DNA of 64,000 bases. Source: Diadema setosum. Its lineage: Eukaryota; Echinodermata; Echinoidea; Diadematoida; Diadematidae. The stretch is taken from assembly GCF_964275005.1 (NCBI RefSeq), contig NC_092692.1, positions 15,088,084 through 15,152,083 on the forward strand. The letters run 5' to 3'. The notes beneath the pieces were generated by a model. That model ran no database searches. It was given only the letters and a program-made list of their open reading frames with translations, and had not been told where the DNA came from. How positions within the stretch are numbered: the first letter of the stretch is position 1; each line of letters opens with the position of its first letter. This document shows positions 14,701 to 22,752 of this stretch, one piece after another. The translations under genes were made by a program, and so were the position numbers.

Positions 14701-16645
14701 CTTAAAGAAAATGTCTGATAATGAGGTTCACATTCAACAAGTTTTTGGTAATAGATCAGCATGTAAAGTAAATTATAGTAAACATGGAAAAGTTTCATTG
14801 TAGGATTTTGCAACAATATAGCTAAAACCTCAGAGTAGAATAGTATAAAACACATAAGCGTCTCAAATTCACAATGTTCAGTTCTCAAAAATCTCAGAAA
14901 AAATAGCAGGAAGCGAGCTCCAATCTTAAAATTCTGTTCATACAATGTACATGTAAATGTTTCAGCCTCATAAACAATGGCTTTGGTCTATACAGGTAGG
15001 TATAAACTATGAAATGTCAAATAGTAATCACTTGAATTACATATGTACAAAAACAAGAACTTTTCAAGAGTAATCATGCAGTGATTATCCCAATCAGGAG
15101 GCTATTAATAGTTATCACAAAATTTTGATAATTTGTTGGAACAAGGTCCATCCAGCTTTATAGAAGAAATGTCTTTTAACAACTTTCGTAACAGATCAGT
15201 ATACATGCACTGTAATATTAGATAGTAAATATGGAACAGTTTCTTTGAGAAGTTAACATGTGATGAACATGTGTAATTAATACATTGTACATGTAGACTA
15301 GTTGGTTTGGTGATAGAGAGAGACCAAGAGAATAAAAATCTACTGGAAATAGAATCTTAATACAAGAGTTCAGTAATCATGTACTCATTGGTTACTTACA
15401 ATCACAACCTTCATATCATTTTTTGGTATTAAAGAAAAATCATGTCGGTAACTCACGTTACATTGTGGTAACTCACGTTACAATTTTAAGACCTCTGTTA
15501 TGAGAATTTGAAGCAAAGACTATAAGTCCCATCATATTTCTTTGATGTGTGCTGCATAGTTATTTGATAATCCAAAATACCATGTCTCAGTTGGGCATAG
15601 TAAAATTGCTAGGTTAAAAAGTTCATGTTTCGGTAACTCACGTTACAGTAGCTTCTCGAGCTATGTAAGAGCACGCTGGTGTCCGAAGTACATATCTTAT
15701 ATCGAGGTCTCCACTTTATTTTCTGCTAGATTAATATATTTTTGATTTGTAAAACCAAACAAAGTTTGATTTGAGCCTCAAATATAAAAAATAATCACAA
15801 AGAGCAACAAAAATGCATTTTTAGGGATTTTTAGGTCAAGAAATGCTTTCTGGCTTCAAAAGGTATAAAAATGAACAAAAGGGAACTTTTCTTAGAGGTA
15901 AAGTTGGTTTCACACACTTCAAACTATGGCTAACAAAGTAAGATTATCAGTTGTCCTGAAATATGCGGGTAAAATTTTGGTGGTCATGTCGCACAACTCA
16001 CGGAAATGCCCAGATACACACGTCCACAGGCCACACACATACAGTACAACAAAACAGAAGCCAGTACACAGGCACTGCCACCGCACTGTGACTTCTTTTT
16101 TTTTTTCCCCACGCACTGTAGGGCCTAGTGTAAATTTAATTTGTATAGAAAGCATGGAACAACTTCAAACTTGGCAGCGATTTGGCTCCATCTACATTAT
16201 TTCCTAAAACAAAAGGACCCTCCTAAATCAGTTTAAACATGCTCTTTTTACGGACCCTTCCTTCTCATCCTTTCTCTGAAGGATCCTCTATGCAACATCC
16301 AGTTAAAACTCCACAGGAGATGTCTGGGAGGTCTACAGCTCAGTCCTTCGAAGCCAAGCAAGATCCAAGAAGACTGGTGCGGATCAAGAGCATACCCAGC
16401 ATACTTTCTTAGGTATGGGACCACTACATAACACGACAATACACCGTCAACGCAACGTGTATAGGCTAAACAACACTCTTACAGAAATGTATTTTTGCAT
16501 CGCAGTATCACACGACAAAACTATGTTCAGAAGGTAAAATACAGGCTTTCAGCAACATAATCATCTCTCCATTCCACATACCATCATCAAACAGGAATAT
16601 AATCTGTAGGAGGACAGCTGTAATGAGATGCCAGGACGCAGCCAT
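2683..16645 (-). CDS. GNPTG: GlcNAc-1-phosphotransferase gamma subunit, ten exons assigned, last exon missing
   Basis: Spliced minus-strand gene read by eye. Ten exons join without a frame break into 276 codons plus one base; the human protein has about 305 residues. In order the product has a signal peptide (1-21), the short N-terminal conserved segment (RLVEEP, 33-38), an MRH domain holding Cys76, Cys89, Cys134, Cys147, Cys162 and Cys174, N-glycosylation sequons at Asn93 (NVT) and Asn120 (NNT), a GILG-x3-EW-x2-ANNTF block (108-123), a Cys251 likely matching the inter-subunit cysteine, and a C-terminal heptad region (254-276). In the known family the gamma subunit works with GNPTAB in the cis-Golgi, helping add GlcNAc-1-phosphate to mannoses of lysosomal hydrolases, the first step of the mannose-6-phosphate tag. 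Nine introns all begin GT and end AG. It is transcribed divergently from the KCTD gene. Terminal exon and poly(A) site are not assigned. Confidence 0.93.
2932..3500. mobile_element. TTAA-flanked MITE, family 1
   Basis: It is bounded by TTAA on both sides, with termini AGGACAAGTCCACCTTCATA and its inverted partner. The whole element is a loose palindrome around AGTCTTCTCATCCAG. The TTAA duplication fits piggyBac or Kolobok superfamilies. It lies in GNPTG intron 9. A second copy is at 30188-30802. Confidence 0.8.
4278..4412 (-). CDS. GNPTG: GNPTG exon 9
   Basis: The acceptor is TCATGAAG and the donor GAG/GTGACC, which is weak at +4 to +6. It encodes residues 209-253, beginning [15 protein letters not shown] (human GHEKLLRTLFEDAGY) and ending FTSLDMCKE. 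Cys251 aligns with the human C-terminal cysteine. Confidence 0.9.
4440..5045. mobile_element. Diverged copy of the CAGGGCTGCCAA hAT-like MITE
   Basis: It shares an extended diverged alignment with 32888-33309, including GGGGATGGTGGTGTGGAAGG, GCTTGGGCA and the GAGAATT-TTTATC stretch. The ends are decayed, and 4740-4775 holds an extra short palindrome AGAGCTGCCAAATC / GATTTGGCAGCTCT. It lies in GNPTG intron 8. Confidence 0.55.
5224..5306 (-). CDS. GNPTG: GNPTG exon 8
   Basis: The acceptor is ATCACAG and the donor AAG/GTAATG. It encodes residues 182-208, [17 protein letters not shown] then [11 protein letters not shown], matching the human VYPTLPEALQRQWD region. It leaves in phase 0. Confidence 0.93.
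5385..6718 (+). mobile_element. Modular TGACCTTTGACC / GGAC-array element, copy A
   Basis: It runs from ACTAGAAATGTCGCTTTGG to the hairpin GCACCACTTCGTGGCGGAGGC plus A-tail. The body is built of diverged tandem units of about 150 bp. Each carries a TTTCACTATTTCC-like segment and ends in clusters of TGACCTTTGACC; two units (about 6188-6337 and 6338-6487) are almost identical. A (CGGA)n array fills 6596-6668. It lies in GNPTG intron 7, and an inverted copy is at 35582-36903. No transposase is present. Confidence 0.85.
7388..7502 (-). CDS. GNPTG: GNPTG exon 7 (end of MRH domain)
   Basis: The acceptor is CCCACAG and the donor TTAG/GTAACC. It encodes residues 143-180, including [21 protein letters not shown] and [11 protein letters not shown]. 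These match the family pattern L-x-C-G-x-N-x-V-x-EP-x-TC-x-Y with the last three MRH cysteines. The donor overlaps an X-box-like GTTGCCATGGTTAC on the plus strand. Confidence 0.92.
8199..8292 (-). CDS. GNPTG: GNPTG exon 6
   Basis: The acceptor is CTCGCAG and the donor ACT/GTGAGT. It encodes residues 112-142, including [12 protein letters not shown] and GDEC. It keeps the EW-x2-ANNTF block and the Asn120 sequon and leaves in phase 0. Confidence 0.95.
9068..9151 (-). CDS. GNPTG: GNPTG exon 5
   Basis: The acceptor is ACAACAG and the donor GG/GTAAGA. It encodes residues 84-110, including [16 protein letters not shown] and RWNPYSGIL, almost the family consensus. It carries Cys89 and the Asn93 glycosylation sequon. 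Confidence 0.95.
9303..9484. mobile_element. Pogo/Tigger-like MITE (CAGTGGACTCCCGTTATAAC)
   Basis: The inverted ends CAGTGGACTCCCGTTATAAC and GTTATAATGGGAGTGCACTG are flanked by TA on both sides, as in the Tc1/mariner-pogo group. It is 182 bp and lies in GNPTG intron 4. A longer relative is at 13333-13863. Confidence 0.85.
9845..9899 (-). CDS. GNPTG: GNPTG exon 4 (start of MRH domain)
   Basis: The acceptor is CACTGCAG and the donor AA/GTGAGT. It encodes [17 protein letters not shown] (66-82), matching the family block H-L-x-R-L-x-G-x-C-F with the first MRH cysteine (Cys76). Confidence 0.9.
9948..10275 (-). mobile_element. Truncated non-LTR retrotransposon 3' end (CR1/L2-like)
   Basis: A 61-codon minus-strand frame (10275-10090) contains [20 protein letters not shown] and ends shortly after KLYLF. 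The LWNSLP-x-x-IR pattern is typical of the region after reverse transcriptase in CR1/L2/Jockey-like LINEs. It is followed by an ATACGGCGCA word and a short TTATTATT-type 3' tail at the low-coordinate end, a usual LINE terminus. It is 5' truncated and lies in GNPTG intron 3, in the gene's sense orientation. Confidence 0.7.
10744..10814 (-). CDS. GNPTG: GNPTG exon 3
   Basis: The acceptor is TCTGGCAG and the donor TCAG/GTGAGA. It encodes residues 42-64 ([11 protein letters not shown] then [12 protein letters not shown]), the weakly conserved linker before the MRH domain. Its phases fit exons 2 and 4 exactly. Confidence 0.85.
11183..11573. mobile_element. TTAA-flanked MITE, family 2
   Basis: The termini AGGGACTGTACAGTACTGGC and its inverted partner (ACTATACAATCCCT) are flanked by TTAA. 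The middle is an inverted repeat around ACAAAGAGATCCTAATAAAA. Relatives are at 19135-19330 (half), 43478-43709 (partial), 45004-45393 and 49650-50038. Confidence 0.8.
11676..11733 (-). CDS. GNPTG: GNPTG exon 2
   Basis: The acceptor is CTCTGCAG and the donor GG/GTGAGA. It encodes [19 protein letters not shown] (residues 22-40) and matches the conserved K-M-x-V-V-E-E-P segment of vertebrate GNPTG. It enters in phase 1 and leaves in phase 2. Intron 1 upstream is 4.85 kb and holds the 3.2 kb motif-rich transposon. Confidence 0.88.
12841..16011 (-). mobile_element. Motif-rich DNA transposon, copy 1 (GGGCATTTCC ends, 4-bp TSD)
   Basis: The termini GGGCATTTCC / GGAAATGCCC are perfect inverted repeats flanked by the 4-bp duplication AGAT (12837-12840 and 16012-16015). 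Inside, the 15-mer GGTAACTCACGTTAC occurs at 12853, 13032, 13172, 13187 (directly tandem), 15447, 15467 and 15632. A pogo-like element is nested at 13333-13863. No long ORF is seen, so it is non-autonomous. It lies in GNPTG intron 1. The right end resembles the left end of copy 2, so the copies are in opposite orientation. Confidence 0.85.
13333..13863. mobile_element. Pogo/Tigger-like MITE nested in copy 1
   Basis: The ends CAGTGCACTCCCGTTATAAC and GTTGTAACGGGAGTGCACTG are flanked by TA. Several internal TTCGTTATAACGAAATT palindromes occur. It sits wholly inside the 12841-16011 element and so is younger than it. Confidence 0.85.
16582..16645 (-). CDS. GNPTG: GNPTG exon 1 (start codon, signal peptide)
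   Basis: It begins ATGGCTGCG and encodes [21 protein letters not shown], a clear signal peptide with a hydrophobic core at residues 6-19. The donor is GATG/GTATGT, ending in phase 1. It was chosen as start because exon 2 continues the frame and matches the family N-terminus. Confidence 0.85.
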
Positions 16646-16813
16646 GTTGGAGATGATGTCGTGTCGCTTCTTTTATTTTGCTTCCGTACCGTGCCGGCGC
16701 AGCCGTGCCGCGCCGTACAGCCAGCCGTAAGTGTACCGTGCCGTACCGCATACAATAGCCGTATGAGTAAACGCGTGCGCTCAGGTGGTGTCAGCTTTTT
16801 TTGACTGTTAGTA
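16646..16813 (-). promoter_or_regulatory. GNPTG 5' UTR and promoter region
   Basis: This GC- and CpG-rich stretch lies directly upstream of the GNPTG ATG, with repeated CCGTGCCG and CCGTACCG words. No TATA box is visible. Its upstream edge is cut by the mariner-like element at 16814, so any conserved upstream control would have to lie within about 170 bp or beyond the insertion. The promoter call is inference from position and composition. Confidence 0.5.
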
Positions 16814-17149
16814 TTGACCGATTCGGGTTCGTTGAGGGCAGCAGACATTTTATGGCACTGGGCGCAGCCATGAGCTCAAATTGCGGTGTCTCAGCCGACC
16901 CCCCCTGCTCTCCCCCACCCCCCGGGCAACATGTTTATCGCGCACTTGTAACAAAGGTTCGCGCACTAAGCAAGCATTCGCGCACTCAGTACGAGATGCC
17001 CATTGGCTAAAACAACCATGCATCGATCAGTTTTTCATTCTGCGCGCGTGAGAGGGGTGGGGGAGAGAGGAGGGGGGGTCGGATGATACACCGCAGTAAT
17101 GGCGCTGCCCATGCCAAAAATACACATAGCGCGTCACAGAATCGGTCAA
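16814..17149. mobile_element. Mariner-like MITE with TTGACCGATTC ends
   Basis: TTGACCGATTC at 16814 and GAATCGGTCAA ending 17149 are inverted and flanked by TA. The arms stay similar for about 100 bp, ending in C-rich tracts in the middle. It inserted less than 200 bp upstream of the GNPTG start codon. Confidence 0.75.
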
Positions 17150-17151
17150 TA

Positions 17152-18958
17152 GACCGATTCAAGTGACTGTTCATGGAAGTGCGCCCTCTTATGGCGACGC
17201 CATAACTGGGGGCCATCCAGGCCGGGTCGGCAAGCGCCCTGCGTGCGTGGCAAGTGTGCCAGCGGCAGCCAGTGCTTTTACCACCCGGCGCCAGCCGGCC
17301 AGCTAGCTATCTCTGGCGCTGGCAGCGATCGACGCATCTGGATTTGTGACAACTAGAGTCTACATTTTTTTTTTTTCGCTAGCTAATTAAAAAAAAAAAA
17401 AAATTAAACAACTTCTACCGACTATGAGCGAATGGGTAGATGACATACGGCTGTAGCCAAAACTTGAATTTCAAGGTAAATATCGGTACGATCCGTGAGT
17501 GTTTGTAGACTCTATTTCTTTGGCGATGACTTGGTTACTCGAGTGTAAGCCCCATATATTCACATTTGTGTAAAAGAATAAAAACCGCTGGGTAGAACTA
17601 TGGCTAGGCGCAGGCAGACGTCTTGCTAGTAAGCATAGACTGTTGAGAAGTTAACTGGTATAATTAAATACAAATAATGAATAAGAACCTTGAGCTAGAT
17701 ATGGCGCTATAAATTGCAACCTATCAGTTAACTTGAACCTTTTTAGGCTTTTGCCTTTACTCGGGAGTCTCGGGCCAGCGGGGTAATATCTACGTTAGAT
17801 CTTGTCTAGAATTCTAGGCAAGAGTCCAGACTAGATCTAGACCTATTGACTTCTAGAACCCTACATCCTATATCATTTTTGGTTGTCGATAACTTCTGGC
17901 AAGCCTAACTAAGTAAACCAAAAGGAATACAAATCTAGGCGTGTTTAAGCCGTATAAACTTAAATTACGCTGCCTGATGTCAACAACCAAAACTACTTGG
18001 GTCTAAGTAACCTTGCATAACATCACCCTAACGCCTAAGATCTACAAAAGTGATTTTCAAATCATACTTTCTTAATATGATTATGAAACGGATGTTTGCC
18101 ACCATCCATGGTTTAATATTTAAAAGTATCACTTTATCAAAAATCAAATTCAGAGTTTCAGGCCAAAATTGAATATGGTCAATTCAGTGCTGAACATTGA
18201 AGAAGTGAAATCAATAGGAATTTAACGCATCTTGAAACATTTATTTAGCTGTAGTGTAGGCTGTAAAATGTGTGGCATAATAATATAGTATAGCCAGGAA
18301 GTGTATTCTAACTTTGGCAAGTAGTGCACAAAAGCATTAAAAAAATTAAATCAGTGAATTATCAAAATCTTTGATCTGAACTTGTCTTCTAAAATGAACA
18401 ACATATTTTACGAATATGCAGTGAAAGCCTGATCAAATAGAGAATCTAGTAGGCATAGTTTGTTTCGATATCTATGCATTTTTTATACCGTTGTATTTCA
18501 CTTAATTGTCTCTAATTGTATATTTATCATGCGTCAGTGGTGTCTGAATTGCACACACTGCCGTGAAGCTTCCATTTCCATTGTTTTTTTTTTTCTGTTA
18601 TTTGTGCACCCAACAACTGCACAATATGTTTTCCTGATCCTTCCTCTGAAGCTTTCATTGTAGATCAATATGTCTGAATCACTCATATCAATTTGTCCAA
18701 AAGAAAAGCATTAAAAGCCGCTGAATGACTTTTCCCACAGTGAGTAAACAGTCACAATATTAGCGCGGCGGTCGCCGGCCGCGGCGCAGCGGCCAGGCCC
18801 GGCTAACTATGCGCGACGGGTACGCTAGGCTGTTGAGCTGCAAGTGCAACTCGCTGGGTAGCTAGCTCGCTGGAAGCCCCCGTTGGCCCCCAGTTATGGC
18901 GACCGTTATAGCGCCGCTAGCGGCGGTAGGTGAATAGGTCATCGAAATTGAATCGGTC
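17152..18958. mobile_element. Mariner-like non-autonomous element with GACCGATTCAA ends
   Basis: GACCGATTCAA at 17152 and TTGAATCGGTC ending 18958 are inverted and flanked by TA. A second matching block, GCCATAACTGGGGGCC, lies inside each end. It abuts the previous element across a single shared TA. The body is AT-rich without a transposase frame. Confidence 0.75.
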
Positions 18959-19134
18959 TATAATCATAGCGCGAATAATTCTATATAAAACTAAAACTAA
19001 CAATCGTGCAGTACGAATTCAAAAACCCGCGAATATGAATTATTTTTGAGCAGTTCAGCGCGAAAAATTAATCACATTTTTTTTTTTTTTTTGCTCGATT
19101 TTTCAAATAATATCATATATTACTTTCTGGTCAG

Positions 19135-19330
19135 TTACTCTAGATACTCTAGTATACGCCAGCTTTCAACTTTTTGCGAGATACTTAGAAATCACTGTGT
19201 ATGAAATATAAAAAAGAATACAATTTTAAGAGGAATTCTTATTTGATGAAAATCTGTTTTGAATTTAATTGAAATGGCTGAGATATCCACTGATAAACAA
19301 AGTAAAACAAAGTGAGTTATAGTCCATAGG
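19135..19330. mobile_element. Half copy of TTAA MITE family 2
   Basis: It matches the first half of the family (CTTTTTGCGAGATA, TTTGATGAAAATC, GAAATGGCTGAGATATCC, AAAGTAAAACAAAG) and then breaks off. Divergent intergenic region. Confidence 0.6.
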
Positions 19331-20559
19331 GAAACTGAATATATTTGGTGTAGGCATACATCGTTAAATATAATTCCGAGAAAAAAAAAATTCCATATAG
19401 GGTCAATGATCTTCCCCTGAATGGTATATACCAAATGCAGTATTATTATCTTCTCTCTCATTTTCCGCGGCTGTTTAGGGGTTCAAGTTCTAGTTCAACC
19501 CTTTCGGGGTGAATCAGTGAGTATATAGGCCTATTGTTATAAAGTTATATTATCATACAGGGGCTGCAGTCCCACACTTTCGGCTAAAAAAAAAACACAA
19601 ACACAACAACAGCAACAAACAAACAAAAAGCAAGCAAAAAAAAAGGAAAATATTGTGAAAAAAAAACGTGACTTTCTGAGGGTCGCGGGGATGATGGGTG
19701 GGGAAGTTTTTAGATGGGCATGGGCTTTGGGGTTAGGGCCCAGAGAAGCGGTGACCCGTGGCCAACTTTCCTCCCCTCCCCCACACTAAAAGTATACGTT
19801 CCGTTGCCCTTGACTGTATAAGTCTGTTTTTCTGGGTATACGTATAAAATCAAACCATCATAAAGTGCCGAATGCCCACTTGCTCATTTTGATTAAGAAA
19901 AAAAAAAATCCACTTTAGTCATCCGATGCAACTATACGAGGAAGTGATTCAGCTTTTCGTTTACTTTTGTCAGTCACTGGTGCCAGTCAGTCGATGTATA
20001 GGCCCGTCCTTATGTCCGCTTTGTTTCTTCAGAAAAGAAGCACGCACCCCCAAATGTGTGTTTTCTTCCCCCGTACCGTATGATGATAAGTGAGATTCGA
20101 TAATGTAACCGATGTGGCTCGAGTGTTCACATATCATGTAGATGTGAAGATAAGGATCATGCTTGAGAGAACATCAAATTAAGGTGAAATATGATTGGGC
20201 AGTGGGCTTTATTAAACACCAAAGTAAAAGAATGCATCTGTAATAATCAATATGCAAACTATAGCAGTCAGTATAGAGTGTGGTGAAAAAAAAACTCACA
20301 ACCCATAAATGATATGGGGGTATGGTATAAATAATAGAATGCAGATTCGTTAAAACTAAATATTTTGAAGAAAAAAACAACATCATCATCAACAACAACG
20401 CAATATAATTCCCAGAGTAACGGGTTATCATTGATTGGATCCTTTTATTGCTAAGCGCCTTATCCACTGCCGTATCTCCGCTTATAGACAATGGCTGGCA
20501 ATTAATTTCAGCAGGCAGATCATATTTATTATCTGAAGATATTATTCGAAGTTAGTGTT
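19331..20559. other. Intergenic DNA upstream of the KCTD gene
   Basis: AT-rich DNA with A-runs and C-rich patches. I see no exon, RNA gene or defined element. Confidence 0.4.
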
Positions 20560-20725
20560 TGACATGAAACTCTGGCAGGGACAGAGCAATAAGTATCATA
20601 AATTAGTGTTTCCCTTGTAGCATACTGTCTCCCTCTCTCGCACGGAGTCGCAGCGGACTCGCTCGTTGCACAGGAGCTAGCTGTTGGGGGCGTTTTCCAC
20701 TAACTTTGATTATTTCACGAAAAAC
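20560..20725 (+). promoter_or_regulatory. KCTD5-like 5' UTR and proximal promoter
   Basis: A GC-rich tract with CTCTCTCGCACGG and GGCGTTTTCC lies just before the start codon. No TATA box was seen. The assignment rests on position and composition only. Confidence 0.4.
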
Positions 20726-20965
20726 ATGGCGACGAACGGAAAGGAAGTGAATGGTTCTGCACACACAATGGATACAGACGAAAATTGCAGTGTAAATGGA
20801 ATCGAAAATAGCTTTGAAAGTGAACAATGTGCAAGAAAATCGAAGTGGGTCCGGCTGAATGTCGGCGGAACATATTTCCTGACGACCAGGACAACGCTAT
20901 GTCGGGATCCGAAGTCGTTTTTATGCAGATTGTGCCAAGACGATCCCGATTTGAGTTCAGACAAG
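20726..20965 (+). CDS. KCTD5: KCTD5-like exon 1
   Basis: The ATG has context AAAACATGG. The exon encodes residues 1-80, a variable tail then [16 protein letters not shown] and [22 protein letters not shown]. The donor is AAG/GTGAGT in phase 0. An in-frame ATG 42 bases upstream lacks family similarity. Confidence 0.94.
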
Positions 20966-22720
20966 GTGAGTCCAATACCCGTCCGTCGGATATCGTGCGG
21001 GCTGACAGGGCAGGATGGGCACTGCCCTGCCCCGTACGACGCGCAGGGCAGGGCAAGGCGCTAACGAGAGCTCAGAGTCGAGCGAGAGCCGGTTATTGAG
21101 TGATGCGTTGCCTCACGTCACGTAGTTGTTAGAAGTTCAGAACTAAACCTAGATTCTAGAATCTAGTTGTCTAGATGTGAGTTAGCCGCGGCCCTCCCTC
21201 GGCCCTCCTGTTCTCTGCGAGCTGCTAATTTCGAGTTTGACGATGCGCGATGTAGGCCCTAGATCCATAAATTTAATAATATTCATAAGACATAACTAAC
21301 AATGTTAGATATCCTAAAGTCTAAGAAGAATCAAAGATTTTAATTTACTGACATTAGCACTGTTTAATACTTTATGAATGTTTTTACGCGAATGCCCACA
21401 TTCACATTGACATGTGATGTTCATTCAATGTATGGTTGGATTACTCAACGACAACCGGTACTTTTTGATTAAATAACAATAACATGCATCTTATCCCTCA
21501 GTTTCACTTTCTGTAATTCAGTTCCATTGCATTATGGCAGAAAATATTGTAGATCATATCCCGGGCTCGGATTGTACACGCAGAATTCGCGGCAACAAAC
21601 GGAAGTGACATTTTTTACTGTGCGCCGCCATAGGCAGAAAAATCTGTTTGTCTGGAGGAGTTTTCTTTTTGGTGTCATTTTTTGACATTTAGGCTATGGC
21701 TCTCCTCAGCTCAGTAGACATTTTGGAATATTCCGTGAAGCCAGATGCAGTCTCCATGGAACATATCCCCGACAAGATAGGTCTACAGACCGATCTTTTG
21801 GTCAGTGTGCACCGGTGCGGTGCAAGCTCATCATTTTAATCGACCACCTATTCTCCCATTAGTGAATGGCAAACATGAATTATGTCATGTGTATTACTAT
21901 TAACTATAATGAGGATTTTCTTCAATTCTTTTTTCTCCTGTTTCGTCAGGTTTTTTACCTGTATCCCCCTCATTTCTCTTGATTTGTATTCATATTCGAA
22001 TGTTCCAGGATATTGCTCCCCATCCCACACATATTTTTTTATTTTATACGTGAGAAAGCCATTGTGGCATTGTGTGAGAGTGGTTGATCTAAAAATAGGT
22101 GGTTGATGAGTAGACCTCCTAGTAGATTTACTATGTACACTGATGTAAGCTATTGAATACAGGCCTCGAATTAACCGACGGCCACCGACGGCCATGGCCG
22201 TTGGTGCCCCTCTCGTTGGCCGCAATACCTTTTTTTCCTTGATCAAAGTTTAACGGCCAAAAAAAATGTGCCCTTTTTCTTGTGGCCGTGGTGCCCTTTT
22301 AGAATGAAAGTTATTATTTATGACGTGTAATATGCCCTTTCTCAAAGTCTACACTTTAATAAGCTTGAACAACTTTCCTGATCTCAAATATCATACCTTC
22401 AGTTCACTCGCGTCCCAATATATCTGATTCAAACTCAAAGTATTTTTCCGAGATACGAGACGACGTGTAGAACTAGAAGTCTACGTACATGTACAGGGCT
22501 CGACCTTAACTTTTTTTCTAGGAAGCCAGCCGGGCTCCTCGGGGACCTTTTTAGGGAGCCAAATTGAGTTTTAGAGAGCCACGTTTCCCTCAGTCACAAT
22601 CGGCAGTAGAGGTCTATTACATGTATTAACCTGGTGGAGAAGATTTCATTTAGATATAACATGCATTTCTCCACAGACACAAGTCTGAGATAGTCTCTAA
22701 CAGGTTTTAGCACAGTCACA

Positions 22721-22752
<32 letters not shown>

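Noticed and set aside
16248..16439. Minus-strand frame [15 protein letters not shown]... as GNPTG exon 2
   Set aside because: No fitting phase or similarity; the exon at 11676-11733 fits phase and family sequence.
17007..17216. Frames across the C-rich and G-rich tracts upstream of GNPTG
   Set aside because: They translate the arms of the mariner-like element.
21848..22246. 132-codon minus-strand frame
   Set aside because: It runs into the repeated GGCC end of the hAT-like element and lacks recognisable protein features.
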